64,000 nucleotides of DNA from Arsenophonus sp052171895 (GCA_052171895.1 JBQMRN010000004.1:62001-126000), one strand, 5' to 3'. Counted from the first letter of the stretch, positions 1-10,744 are shown. The notes: a model not told the origin generated them from the letters alone. A program made the numbers and translations.

Positions 1-2985
1 ATTCGGGTTAATGGGTAGGAATATCCAACGATGACGGGTCCACTTTTAGTCCGTACCAGGAAAAGCGCGAGGGGGAAGTTTTACCGGCTCACTGGTTTAT
101 GCCTACAAGGCGACCCCAGTGGAGACACGGCGGCACGCTATGATGCAAGTTCTCGGCACAGGAGGATTGTGACTTGAGTGTGAAAGTTATCAACAGTTGG
201 CAGGATATCACGTTGGAGTTTGAAGCTGATTTCGGCGAAACGCACATGATGAGCAACGCCTAGAGCAACGTGGGGAGGAAGAGTTACTGAGTGACGCAGT
301 AGAAATCTTAGCTAAATTCACCGCCATTCATAGCTAGCTTGCCTGGCCGTATAAGGATCAAAGATGCACAAACAGAGCATGGAAACACGGATGGCGTGGC
401 TGGCCCCCTACCATGAAGTTGAATGGTCGACCAAATATCGCTCAGGGTGGCTGATGAGCTGGGGCGCGGGCTTGACCCTGGTTGATTGCTTGCTCACTGA
501 CAGCAGTGATTACGAACAACGCTATACGGGAACAGGGGTGTTCACCTTTCGCCCATTAATCGCCAAAGACATTATTGATGTTGAATTGGTCGTCGGAGCG
601 GGTGGTGTTCAAACTGCGAACAGCTCGGAGTTAGTGAGTTTACCGGCGATGCTCGAATTTGAGCTGCTGCGCTGGCAGGTCGCCAGCCTTGGCAACCTCA
701 ACGGCCAGTTGGCGATAGTTTCTTCAATTGAAAAGCTGTTGGCGTGGGAATATTGAGCGCTTTATCCATTGCCTAGCGTCTTGGTGGGTATCGCTCTCGC
801 CGACCAGATGGTGGCTGACTTATAGCACCTGGATGCAGTGTCGGGCAAAGATTGAGGAAGAGCGACGCTGATATGTTTGCCACGGTCACCAAGTCGGGTA
901 TTATGGACTTGGCGCTTTCCTTGTTGTTAATCTGCTCTACCGGCACTCCTAGCAAGCAACCACTTATTACAGCGTGAGTAAGCAATGGCTAAAAAAAGTA
1001 AAAGTTTCCCTGATTCTTGACCTGTTTGGCAACCTTCCCTGGCAAAAAGCATGGCTGTTTTGTCAAAGTCTGGTCAGCATGGGAATGGGGTTGCAGGGCG
1101 TAATATCCATGTACGATCTAGATCTTCTGGCGAATACACTAGAAAGTCAGCTTGATCGCCTGGGTTGTGCCCATCATGGTCAGCGGACATTTAGTGGCCT
1201 GCTGCTTATGGGTAACTGGCCCGTCTGTATTATTCCAGCTTTGAGTATCTGGAAACGCCCATTGCCAAACTGGCATGTAGAGACCCGGCGGTGTGGCCCA
1301 TGCTGGCCTTTACGGGCTTGTTAGCCGCCTGGGTGTGGTTGTTGGTGGCCTTCGTGATGTATGGCCTGAAAAAGCTTTTATTGACCCAGGCGACGGGAAA
1401 ATACATCATTAGCCTGAACGCGCAGAATAACAAGATAAGACGTAGAATAATGACGATAGTCAGTGGGTATGACAAAAACACCAAGGATAGCCACCTGTGG
1501 AGCTCTTACATGGCGTTATTTTAATAGTAGAACCACCACAAAGGCGCCCCCCTATCCATGAATGTGGCATGAACCGAAAGTAGCTGAGCTTTTCTTTCCA
1601 TGCTGGAAGCCAGGGTGTCTTCCTTTACCTGAAACAGATGTTATCCCAAAAAAGCATTCAACCTCAGGATGCAATGTAAGCCTTTTAACCGGCCATGGTG
1701 TTGATGTTTACAGCATTCTTTTTCAGGTGGTGGAGGAAAACATGTTTTGAAATGTAAGCTTATGGGAAAATAATTTACTGGGGCCTGAGTCTATTCGCTT
1801 GCTCTTTCAGGCGATACGGACAAGAGGACAAGGGCGAATAAAAAAAGGCTATGAACTCTCTCCTGGAACGTGGCTGCGCTGCTGCTTGGCTGGTTGTAGC
1901 TGACCGTGAGTGGTCTCTCTGACGATTAAAGATGGAAAGTACCCCACATTTATCTTTAAAGGGCATTTAGAGGGGATTTAAAAATTCCATAAATCATTAC
2001 CCCATGAGCAAATTTATCCGCCAAATCTAGCAAAAGAATATCGCAGAATGTTTACCTGGGTAGACACAGCGTACTGGCTGATAAAGAAATCTTGCTTGGT
2101 GCAATGGCGATGGCTAAGGCTGGGTTGTCGCTGATGAAGTATAGGCACTTTGAGCTGGATAGTCTGGCAAATTATTCTAAGTGTCGCCGATGAGAGAGCT
2201 GCTCAAACATTGCGCCTTTTGGAGCGTGGTGCGCAAGTAGGCAGAATTGGCCAGCGGGCGGCCATGCTGGTCATACAGGCTGTCCACTGTATGATGCTGT
2301 CAATGGGTTTGGTAGTCTTGGCGAGTTTTCAACGGGTCGACGACTTGACGGCTCACTTTAGCGCCGCTGTCCCGTCTGACAAGAGTGCAGTGCTCCAGGG
2401 AAAAGGCGGGGATATTAGCGGTTAACGTCGAGGCTGACCAACCTGGCTTGCAGGTGGGAACTGCACCGCTGGAAAGAGCCACTCGCTTTTGTGAGACTAG
2501 TTGCAGGTGGTCGTCTCGTCCCGCAGGCGCTGATCCGAATCCCCGGCTATTCTAGGAAACGCTGACCGTGCTTGCGGAAGAGTTGCTGTCGCGCTTATCA
2601 TATCGGGTTCAGTTCCAGCCGGACGGGGCTATGCACTTGGATTATGAATACTTGGCGAACGAGGTGCTGGGCGTCAATCCGTAGCTGCTGTCTACCTACT
2701 TGGAAATGGGGCTTGCACGGGTGTGTGTAATCTTCGTGATGAAGCATTACCTGGATATCTTCCCTTGTGAGGGAGATATTAACTTTGTCACTGACTATCT
2801 CTCGCCACTGATGACCCTGCAACCGGTGAGTAAGTTGGATAACCGGAAGGGATTTGACAATCATGCGCTGTCTTTGTCCAAATGAAAAGATTAATATCAC
2901 ACTGTGTATCGTCCAAATAGCCCGGATAACAAGGCCTTTCTCTGCAAGGTCTTCAAGCAAAAATTTTACACCGCAGCAAAATTTG
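1..2985 (+). other. GC-richer block of broken genes, function not recognised
   Basis: This stretch is visibly richer in G and C than the surrounding AT-rich DNA and carries only short open frames. One open segment at 364-756 (about 130 residues) and one whose hydrophobic core lies near 1291-1524 (PAVWPMLAFTGLLAAWVWLL) are the longest readable pieces; a further segment at 2150-2425 and one around 2565-2885 read on the plus strand. Frames stop and resume, as expected of pseudogenes rather than random DNA. I could not assign a family; prophage or integrative-element origin is a guess from base composition and from similar composition in the Mu-like block at 53-57 kb. Nothing here should be treated as a functional gene. 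Confidence 0.4.
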
Positions 2986-3124
2986 CTAAAATTTTGTTAC
3001 CTTTGGGTTTCTAGGACGTGCTATCCAGGATAAACGAGCTTGAAGGATTATAGGCCATGAAAAGTTCGTTGACACCGTTTAGTAGAGGAAAACAGAGGTA
3101 CTGATGATGGGAGAGATATTACAT

Positions 3125-4170
3125 GGCTTTAAAAGGCTGTATTTGTGAAGGTTGTTGCTTTAGGAGAAAAATAATTTCTAGCAACATCTTCTATTTTTAT
3201 TGTTGTGGCTTCAAACAATCTTTTCCATGGCAGATAATTTGGTAAATAAAACGACTCTACAGCATAAAATTTACTCAGCCATTCTTTTAATCGTGTGATA
3301 TAACTATTTAGAGTTTAAATGTGGAATTTCTTACCAATAACTCTCTGATTATTCAACCTCATTAAGCAATGGGAACTAATTGCATTTTTGTTGGAAAAAG
3401 TTTCGTACCATTTAGCTCTCCACATCCAAAAAAAGATGGACTCTTTATCGATGATCGGCGCAAGAAAATCGCTAAGATACTCTGAATTAAACTCTTCAAA
3501 ATCTCATCGCTCACATGACTTGTCGATCTCAGGCAATTAAGATCGCGCAATTCGTTCTTTCCTCTTATCTTCTGCTCTGCTACGTTTTCTAGCTTTCCTA
3601 TGTGGGATATAACGCTTCTATTTAAAGGATTCAAAGAAAAATATTTTGTCAACTTCAATAATATCACTTAAGTGCATTTATATTGGCTGTTACCGCGGAA
3701 GGAAGGAAGCAGTCACGCCATCTAAACGGTGTTTTCAAGTTAATACCTGTTTATTTTGCTGATTCTGGTAAAGTCAAGCTATTTAACATACATTCAAGAT
3801 AACTAAACCATTTATCCTTGTGATGTAGTTTCGCCAGAGGACTTCCAGTAAGATTGTTAAATGTTTTCTTGCAATAGAGGATTTTGTAACAATATCGCGC
3901 TGTAACCCCCTAGAATATCTCCAGCTGATAACATCTTCACTGTGACAATATGGACAGGATAAAAGTGGAATGACTTGCTTCAATGAATGAATCGACATCA
4001 TCCGAGAGATTGTTCCCAAGCCAATTAATGAGATGTAACTTTATGTTGGCACTGAGTGAGGAAAAGTCTCTTTGATCTGTATGACTATTTGCTTTTTCAT
4101 GACAAACTCTGTAGTAAAAATCCTTCATATAGTATAAGAAATTTCTACTAAGAATCTTTGGCAACATAGC
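3125..4170 (-). mobile_element. IS1595-family element, degraded copy 1
   Basis: About 1.05 kb matching, in reverse, the better preserved copy at 26677-27712. The right end still shows the terminal CAACATAGC; the left end is eroded. On the minus strand the N-terminal zinc ribbon of the transposase can be read (LLSCPYCHSEDVISW at about 3960-3890), followed in other frames by the DDE-domain region. Many frameshifts and stops break the gene, so it cannot make transposase. IS1595 assignment rests on the CPYC zinc ribbon plus the DDE segment of the sister copy. Confidence 0.7.
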
Positions 4171-4297
4171 CTGAAGTATCCATACGTTTCTGAAAGAATT
4201 TTTTGATGTAAGAGCGAGAAAAGATGCGCTATAATAATGATATTATAAGACAAATCTATTCACTTTTAATCAATTTCTTACAGATTTGAATCCTGTA

Positions 4298-5192
4298 AGC
4301 AAATTCTTAGGACATCTGGTGTATGATGGTGAGGCTACATATTCCAGTCTGATGCTTCGTGAATATGTTTTCTATCCTTAAATTGGAGGTTGTTTACTAC
4401 CAAGATTAGTAGGTCAAAAATCTCCTTAGCCGGTTTCAACTTTTCTAAGCAGACTGTATTAGCTTAAATAGCATTGAAAGAATTGTTTTTCTCAAACACA
4501 GCTCTTTGAGCGTTAGGTTCGCGCTTGAGTATCAAAAAAACCGATTTAATCAGATTCGTCGTTCTTATTGATGCCTAGTACTCTAACGAGAAGTCGTAGA
4601 ATGCCAGGAGTTCTTCTCGATCTTTTTTAGTTCATCGCTGCAAGATACTCCGCTGAATATCTTGCTAACAAAACATCAAGGGTGTTATTAGCGGCATTGC
4701 AGCTCTCTCTGCTAGCCAGATCTTTTGAACTCACCCTTAACTTTCGGTTGCATGCCTTTGTGGAGTTGAAGTGCAGCACATTAGCTGTTTTGTGTATCCA
4801 ATATCCTTGGTGCTGAGATACCTAAGATTAGGCACTTTAATATTAATATCGCTAATACTAATCTGTATTGGTTCGCTGTAGCAAATAACCGTTACGGACG
4901 ATGGCGTATTGATGCGAGTTAAGAAGGCGGCGTTTCAGCATGTTATAGCATATGCCTTCGAGCTCAGCCTCAACGGCAGTGGCTATCAGCTGCAGCTGCC
5001 AGGCACTATTACAGATGAGTTTATGCAAAGGATAAGAGGTAATAATATCCGGTTTACAGATATCTGTTGTATGGTAGACTTTTCATGGCATATCATCTCT
5101 TTGTTGTTAAAATCATTCATGAAATCAATTACCATGATAGGATAGTAGGCCACCATCTCCGAAACTCCATACAGCAGAAATTAGCATCATTC
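4298..5192 (-). mobile_element. IS256-family element, internally deleted copy
   Basis: Both ends match the other IS256-like copies in this window: a left end with CTGGTGTATGATGG and a right end with CATACAGCAGAAATTAGCAT. The copy is only about 0.9 kb against about 1.4 kb for the fuller copies at 38649-40052 and 36573-37970, so roughly 0.5 kb of transposase has been lost. The transposase would read on the minus strand; no long frame remains. Confidence 0.65.
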
Positions 5193-5541
5193 GTGAATCA
5201 AATATATAAGCCATTAAAGAAAGTTTACTAAAATTAGGCTTATTAGCCAAGATTATAATTAATTTTAGTAATGCAAATTAATCTAACCAATATAAACAGT
5301 AGCTTTAAGTGGCTGAAAATGATTGCATTGTAAATATGCCAGAGTAAAAAGCAATCATTGGAGTATGCTTGAAAGTTATCTTTTATAGTGAAATCAAGAT
5401 ATTTTTACTAGTAAACTAGTAGTTTATTGTAGAAATATAATAAATGCTTGTATTGGTTAGCAACAAGATAGTAAGAAATTATTATATGGTTTACCTGAAG
5501 CTATTCTAATACACCGTAAAAAAAGCGTCTAATTAATTGAA
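5193..5541. other. AT-rich intergenic stretch, nothing recognised
   Basis: Between the IS256 end and the stop codon of gpmA lie about 350 very AT-rich bases. I see no open frame, no convincing terminator hairpin for gpmA and no repeat shared with the rest of the window. Confidence 0.5.
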
Positions 5542-6294
5542 TTAATTTGTTTTACCTTGATTAGAAACAGCGGCCACTTTAACAGCTATTTCAGCTTGAT
5601 TACCAAGATAGTAATGCTTAATAAGTTTCATATTTTCATCAAATTCATAGACAAGTGGAACGGCAGTTGGAATATTAAATTCCAGGATCTCGTCTTCATT
5701 CATATTATCTAGATGTTTGACTAACGCCCGTAATGAATTACCGTGAGCTGCAATAATTACTTTCTCACCTTTAGCAACTCTAGGTTTAATCACCTCTTCC
5801 CAATAAGGAATAACACGTTTAATTGTGGTAGCAAGACTTTCAGTTATAGGGAGTTCTGATGGGTTCAAATTTGCATAACGAGGATCATTACCTGGGTAAC
5901 GAGGGTCATCTTTAGTTAATTCTGGGGGTTTAATTTCAAAACCACGACGCCATAGTTTAACTTGATCGTCACCATATTTTGCCGCAGTTTCTGCTTTATC
6001 TAAACCTTGCAGTGCACCATAGTGACGTTCATTGAGCCGCCAATTTTTTTCAACGGTTAGCCACTGTTCATCTATTTGGTCTAAAATATTCCACAATGTG
6101 TGAATAGCTCGTTTTAAAAGAGAGGTATAAGCATAGTCAAAAATAAAACTTTCTTTTTTTAATAGCTGTCCTGCATCTCTTGCTTCTTCGCGGCCTTTAT
6201 CGGAAAGTTCAACATCAGTCCAACCTGTGAATCGGTTTTCTTTATTCCATTCGCTTTCGCCATGTCTTACTAAAACCATCTTAGTTACTGGCAT
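5542..6294 (-). CDS. gpmA: 2,3-bisphosphoglycerate-dependent phosphoglycerate mutase
   Basis: Cytoplasmic glycolytic enzyme that interconverts 3-phosphoglycerate and 2-phosphoglycerate through a phosphohistidine. The 250-residue product has the usual length. Visible residues are the RHGE motif with the catalytic His11, Arg62, Glu89 in the RLNERHYG motif, and the second histidine in IIAAHGNSLRALVKHL near residue 184. The start ATG is preceded at about seven bases by AGGAG, a good ribosome binding site. It stands alone, divergent from riboflavin synthase, with IS debris downstream. The gene is intact and of family-typical sequence, so I expect it to be functional. Its product pool feeds the serA step, which is broken elsewhere in this window. 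Confidence 0.97.
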   Translation of the reverse strand: MPVTKMVLVRHGESEWNKENRFTGWTDVELSDKGREEARDAGQLLKKESFIFDYAYTSLLKRAIHTLWNILDQIDEQWLTVEKNWRLNERHYGALQGLDKAETAAKYGDDQVKLWRRGFEIKPPELTKDDPRYPGNDPRYANLNPSELPITESLATTIKRVIPYWEEVIKPRVAKGEKVIIAAHGNSLRALVKHLDNMNEDEILEFNIPTAVPLVYEFDENMKLIKHYYLGNQAEIAVKVAAVSNQGKTN

Positions 6295-6491
6295 AATTTA
6301 AACTCCTATTAGGATATTTATTAAAATCTATCTAAATTATTAGATAATCCGTGCAACTGAATACCAATACATCTAATAGATAATTTTAAATTGTTGAGTA
6401 ATAATTACCCTGATTTTACCTGCCTATTATTAGATTACCTGCTAATAACTTACTGATCCTAAAAATTTGCTTATTGTATCGATTTTGTAAA

Positions 6492-6518
6492 GTTATAGCT
6501 ATAAGTTATAGCTATAAC
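6492..6518. repeat. 27-bp palindromic tandem repeat between gpmA and ribC
   Basis: Two adjacent copies of a 13-base unit, GTTATAGCTATAA, followed by C, form a near-perfect 27-base palindrome; each unit itself contains the self-complementary TTATAGCTATAA. It lies in the 325-base divergent region between gpmA and riboflavin synthase, about 100 bases before the ribC start. It could be an operator, a promoter-proximal hairpin or simply AT-rich simple sequence; nothing decides. Confidence 0.5.
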
Positions 6519-6619
6519 TAGATAGAAAGTTGCCATATTTATGGTTTCTAAAATGCTTATCTAGCAAAACTTGAGTAAAATGAATTTTAATCTTTCTATT
6601 AAAGTTGGGAACTCAATAT

Positions 6620-7231
6620 ATGTTTACAGGCATTGTAAAAGGAAAAGGAACATTAGTCGCGGTGCAGGATAGTGTTAATTTTCGTACTTATACCCTCCAA
6701 TTCTCTAATGAATTACTTGCAGGTTTAGAAATAGGTGCCTCTGTTGCTAATAATGGATGCTGTTTAACTGTTACCCATATTGATGGGGATATGGTGTGTT
6801 TTGATTTAATAAAGGAGACGTTGCGCCTGACAAATTTAGGCAGTTTAAAACTAGGCGATATAATTAATTTAGAAAGATCAGCAAAATATGGCGATGAGAT
6901 TGGTGGCCATCTTATCTCTGGTCACATCATTACTACCGCAGAAATAGCAAAAATCTTTAAAGCTGAAAATAATCTCCAAATTTGGTTTTATATGCATAAT
7001 AAGCAATTAATGAAATATATTTTGCATAAGGGCTTTATTAGTGTTGATGGAATTAGCCTAACTGTAGGGGAAGTGGTTAATAATTGTTTTTGTGTCCATC
7101 TGATCCCAGAAACCATTTTGCGTACTACAATTGCAGAAAGGCGTCTTAGAGAAAAAGTTAATATTGAAATTGATTCCCATACTCAAGCAGTAGTTGATAC
7201 TGTTGAGCGGGTGATGAATAAAAATATATAA
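6620..7231 (+). CDS. ribC: riboflavin synthase, alpha chain
   Basis: Catalyses the last step of riboflavin synthesis, dismutation of two 6,7-dimethyl-8-ribityllumazine molecules. The 203-residue protein has the expected two lumazine-binding halves, each starting with the MFTGIV-like and GGHLISGHI/KGFISVDGISLTV signatures: N-terminal MFTGIV, NGCCLTVT around 50, then ISVDGISLTVGEV near 145 and the C-terminal QAVVDTVERV. I chose the ATG at 6620, which gives the canonical MFTGIV start, over an in-frame TTG five codons upstream. No FMN-riboswitch-like element is visible before it. Intact; called ribC by E. coli usage (ribE in other species). Confidence 0.96.
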   Translation: MFTGIVKGKGTLVAVQDSVNFRTYTLQFSNELLAGLEIGASVANNGCCLTVTHIDGDMVCFDLIKETLRLTNLGSLKLGDIINLERSAKYGDEIGGHLISGHIITTAEIAKIFKAENNLQIWFYMHNKQLMKYILHKGFISVDGISLTVGEVVNNCFCVHLIPETILRTTIAERRLREKVNIEIDSHTQAVVDTVERVMNKNI

Positions 7232-7272
7232 TTATAAATTCTGTTTTAAAGAGATCGTCACGCTATTTTAAT

Positions 7273-7420
7273 GAGTTATCCTCATTTCTTGTCTATGGGG
7301 TTTATGAGATACTGGCGTGTCCTGCTGATCGATTTCGTGAATGATTTTAACAACAGAGAGATGATATACCATGAAAAGTCTACCTACAGGTCTATAGTTG
7401 ATAAATTCATCAGAAGGATA
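7273..7420 (+). mobile_element. IS256-family terminal fragment
   Basis: About 150 bases match the transposase-proximal end of the plus-oriented IS256-like copies (compare 36573-36720 and 60462-60610): GAGTTATCCTCATTTCTTG, then the GGGGTTTATGAGAT stretch and the GATTTCGTGAATGATTT segment. The rest of the element is missing, and the sequence switches to the IS91-associated block. Confidence 0.6.
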
Positions 7421-7424
7421 CTTT

Positions 7425-7745
7425 CAGTTATTGGCTTGCACCTCTCAATGCAGTTGTATTCAGCGTCATTAGCTTGCCATGGTCAGGTTTGCTCAAAACT
7501 CCGGGTAATCGTAACTAGAGGCGAATAATACTTGTGTATCAAAAAAAATTGAGGACCGAGGTCAGGTGATATGCATTGCTATATGGCCTCTTCTTTATTT
7601 GGTGTTACTAAAAATTTTAGTCGGTCTGTTGTCATCATAAATCTTGGGAAGAAGATCATAAAATACTTCGGATAACTAGATTATTATAACACGTGAAGTC
7701 AGGTGTTATCTTCCTGATTTACTAGGTTTAGGTTTCTTGGAGATT
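7425..7745 (-). repeat. IS91-associated block, isolated copy
   Basis: On the minus strand this stretch matches the segments just upstream of the two IS91-family transposase copies (21390-21740 plus and 44050-44395 minus), sharing for example the pieces around CTAGAGGCGAATAATACTTG. It encodes no intact frame here. It stands without the transposase, next to a piece of IS256, so it is a broken remainder. Confidence 0.5.
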
Positions 7746-7880
7746 GATTCAGAGGCATCTGGTAGATGAATTTCTAAAAAATTTAACATATCCTAAAATA
7801 TAAAAGAGTACTCGGATCATGATCCGCTAATCAGCGTAGCCTGCGCTGCTAACAGCATAGTGAGTTACGTTCAATGACTA

Positions 7881-8020
7881 TTACTCAAATCAGGTAACAA
7901 AACAACCTTTGATATAAATCAGTCTAAATTACCTCAAATTAGATAATGGATTTTATCCAATGCCTAAATCAAATAAGTTTACCTCAATTAGGTAAAAACG
8001 ACATACCAAAATTAAGTAAA
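7881..8020. promoter_or_regulatory. four operator-like palindromic repeats
   Basis: Four related sites occur at 7881-7897, 7929-7946, 7978-7996 and 8004-8020. The best, TTTACCTCAATTAGGTAAA, is a 7-5-7 palindrome; the others are TTACTCAAATCAGGTAA, TTACCTCAAATTAGATAA and TACCAAAATTAAGTAAA. Starts are about 48, 49 and 26 bases apart. They precede a small open frame and a decayed phage replication region, which suggests repressor operators or replication iterons of the dead prophage. The binding protein is unknown. Confidence 0.5.
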
Positions 8021-8097
8021 CATAAAAGAAAAACTACAAAAGAAAATATATTAAAACAAAAAACTATTCCTTACTACATCCAGATGGAAGCAACAAT

Positions 8098-8415
8098 TTG
8101 ATAATATTTCTTACTGATTCAGTTAGAGGTGAATTTCAGGCATTCACAAATAAATCGGCTGGAGAACTTTACCGGTCTATTAAAGAAAAAATTATTAATC
8201 TTGGCTTGGAGTGCATTAAAGAGTTTTCAGTACTAGAACGTGGTAATTTCTATTTTGGCAGAGTTGATTTACTTATAAGCAACCAACATAGAAACCATTG
8301 TGAGATTAAAATAGATTCAATCTCTGCACGCGAAAAATCTTTTACTAAACTGCCAGGCAATAAAATCAGGAATAATTTTATTGCGCGCAAATCTAGCACC
8401 AGCACAGTCAGATGA
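8098..8415 (+). CDS. small protein of unknown function, prophage-associated
   Basis: An open frame of about 105 residues starting at a TTG (no upstream ATG in frame; the reading frame continues open a few codons 5' of it, so it may be an N-truncated gene). I do not recognise the family. It is charged, begins MIIFLTDSVRGEF, contains GELYRSIKEK and GNFYFGRVDLLIS, and lacks cysteine pairs, signal peptide or membrane segments. It sits between the four operator-like repeats and the ruin of a DnaC-like phage gene, so it is most likely a prophage early gene or a piece of one. Around it all phage genes are broken, so persistence of the frame may be chance. Confidence 0.35.
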   Translation: MIIFLTDSVRGEFQAFTNKSAGELYRSIKEKIINLGLECIKEFSVLERGNFYFGRVDLLISNQHRNHCEIKIDSISAREKSFTKLPGNKIRNNFIARKSSTSTVR

Positions 8416-8791
8416 TTTTTTGCAAAACGGCGTTTTGGTAATTTATGCAGGAATTTAGAGCATAAAGTAAATACTTCCGATACTGAATTACCCTACTGGC
8501 CATCAAAAATTAACCTGGAATTTCCTGGGTGCAGTATACGGAAAACATCAAAAAGCTGATTAAATCTTAGATGAGGTTGAGTCAGATTATCGGGCTGCTA
8601 AGAAAATGTCGTAAAAACGAATATTAGCCAGAAGCATTTGTTAATACCAGTATGCAAATAGCTGGAAAGGACGACTCTTTGAGCTCACCCGCTAGTAAGA
8701 ACTCAGCAAACAAACCTAAAATCTGTCGCAGATAATTTTCCAACAAAGATTAGTATATAATCTAAATACTTGATTGGGTAAGTGACTGTCT
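8416..8791 (+). other. degraded prophage DNA, no gene assigned
   Basis: Frame-hopping coding-like sequence on the plus strand (for example ILDEVESDYRAAKKMS near 8560-8610) suggests one more dead phage early gene. I could not name it. Confidence 0.3.
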
Positions 8792-9660
8792 ATGAATTAC
8801 AGCGCAGAAATTACAACCTTAAATGTTTCACCTAAACCACTGGAGCACAGGGTTTTCGAGGAAAGGGGGGAGAGATGCCATCTGTGATAAGCACGGCGCC
8901 TTCAAATACTGCTGTCGCAGCATATCACTCCCCGGCAAAGGGATTGAAATAAAAACCGAATGCCATAGTTGCTTGATAGGAAAATTAACGCAGTTGGACT
9001 AAGCGGAGCCGGAGTAGTAGAAATACCGCAAGCGGAGTAAAATTAAAACGCTTATGAAGAATTTTAATCTGTCTGAACACTTTGCTGATGTTACCTTAAT
9101 AACTACAAGCTACTGAATTCAGATTCATCACGTTGCTTAAAACTTTATAATGTCTATGGCCCAAACCCCTATTGGCCTGAATACCTTAAGCATGGTGGCG
9201 GTTTGATGATTTATGGTAAAGCTAAGTATAGGAAAAATCCTCTTGCGTTTTTGCTATTGCAAAGCACGATTATCAATCGGCACCAAAGTTCTGCGCATTC
9301 ACAAGACAGACAGCCATACGGATTACGAGGGCATTCAAATCAACCTAGAACAAAAATACCGATTGATCAGAGTTTAGGCTATTAAATAGCATACTCAGCC
9401 TGATTTGCTTATCTTCGATGAAGTCCGTGGGTCCAATTCGTCAGTTCAGCAAAAAACTCATATTGTTCGAGATTATCAATATACCCTATGATGGCGATGA
9501 AACCGACGATTTTTATCAGTAATCTATCAGTGGATGAACTATCCAGATTTATCGGGGGAAGCGGGTGATTTGGGCGAATGAACGATGGTGGTGGTTGTAT
9601 TAGTCTGGCGTTTATGTGAGGGAAATTACTGGTTACGTATGGCTGCATAACTAAGACATT
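8792..9660 (+). pseudogene. phage DnaC-like helicase loader, broken
   Basis: Phage replication proteins of the DnaC type load the DnaB helicase. Read across frames, the segment starts MNYSAEITTLNVSPKPLEH, then has the zinc-finger-like pieces CDKHGAF and ECHSCL, then a degraded Walker A region (GGGLMIYGKAKYRKN near 9195-9240, where GKPGTGKTHLA is usual), a Walker B (PDLLIFDEV near 9400), a sensor region (KPTIFISNLSVDEL near 9510) and the terminal RMNDGGGCISLAF. That order is the DnaC order. At least five frameshifts or stops separate the pieces and the P-loop is destroyed, so no product is possible. It belongs to the same prophage as the methylase, RusA and lysis ruins downstream. Confidence 0.65.
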
Positions 9661-10090
9661 AATCAAAAATTAATTTAATGCTGCTAAACGGCAATAGCAG
9701 CCTTTTCAGACGACACGGCATCAAAAATCACCTCACCACTAAACACACTCACAGTAGCGTATGGATAAAATTTATTAAATTTTTAAGGTAAGTAGGTAGT
9801 ACCCAATGAGATGTTTATAAGAAATCTGGTTTCTATACGAGCCCATCACAGTACCCGACAAGCCAATAGGTTAGTTAAGTAATAAATGGATAAGGAATAT
9901 CCTGTTAAGAAAATATTTAACACTGACCACCTTAAACATCTGGGATGTAGCTCTAAAACTTGAAGAGAGTTGAAACAAAGCAGGCTACACCAGATTGCAT
10001 GATTAATAAAGTCTGCAATTTTCCCCATATACAAAAATTCTACAGTGGTTTAAATATGCTAATCAAGTAAATACCCACAATGGTTATAAA
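9661..10090. other. no gene seen
   Basis: About 430 bases of AT-rich, stop-rich sequence between two phage pseudogenes. Nothing recognisable on either strand. Confidence 0.4.
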
Positions 10091-10092
10091 GA

Positions 10093-10530
10093 CAGGTGGC
10101 GAAGGCCTATTATTGAAGTATTTAAAGCACTAGATGCCGAATTTGGTTTTAAACTTGATGCCGTCGCCGATAAAAGCAAGGCAGTATATGCCAGAATTTT
10201 TAAACTGAAAATCAAGATACACTCAATTATGGCTGGAAAGCCAAGGTAGTATCTTCTTTAATCCGTTATACAGCAAGATTATGCTTTAGATGAAGAAAGC
10301 CGATGAATAGTAGCGAAATTAGAAAAATTGTGATCTTACTTGCTTTTCGATACGTCTACGCGAGATGCTTGTATAAAATATTAAAACATCAGATGAAGTG
10401 TGTTTTATCACTGATGGGCGACTGTTATTTATCTCTGCTGAAACGAGCAAAGAAAGAAGAAAAGATAGGTAAAAGTAAAGGAAGCGTATTATTCATCTGG
10501 CGATCCTGAGGAATGCTTAGATGCATAATG
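10093..10530 (+). pseudogene. phage N6-adenine DNA methyltransferase (Dam-like), broken
   Basis: The family methylates adenine in phage DNA. The reading frame begins near RPIIEVFKALDAEFGFKL, matching the characteristic opening of phage-encoded Dam-like enzymes (DxW.TP..VF..LDAEFGF.LDA). Further on, in other frames, come a remnant of the FNPPYS catalytic region (near 10255-10275), a piece like ILLAFDTSTRDACIKY, and the terminal KSKGSVLFIWRS. Several frameshifts and stops interrupt it. Length of the ruin, about 145 codons, fits the family. Confidence 0.6.
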
Positions 10531-10744
10531 ACATATATCCAAACAAACAAGTTATTAAAAAGAGCGTGAAGCACGATTAAATACATCAACATTTTATCTA
10601 ATTCTTATTTTTATTTTGACTTTTCATTCCTGTTGTATCTTAGTCTGCTTCAATGTTTTTACTGTTAATTATAAATATTAATATCCGCTTGAACGCATAG
10701 TTTCATCACTTCAAAGTTTCATGGATAAGTATTTTCAGTAAGAT

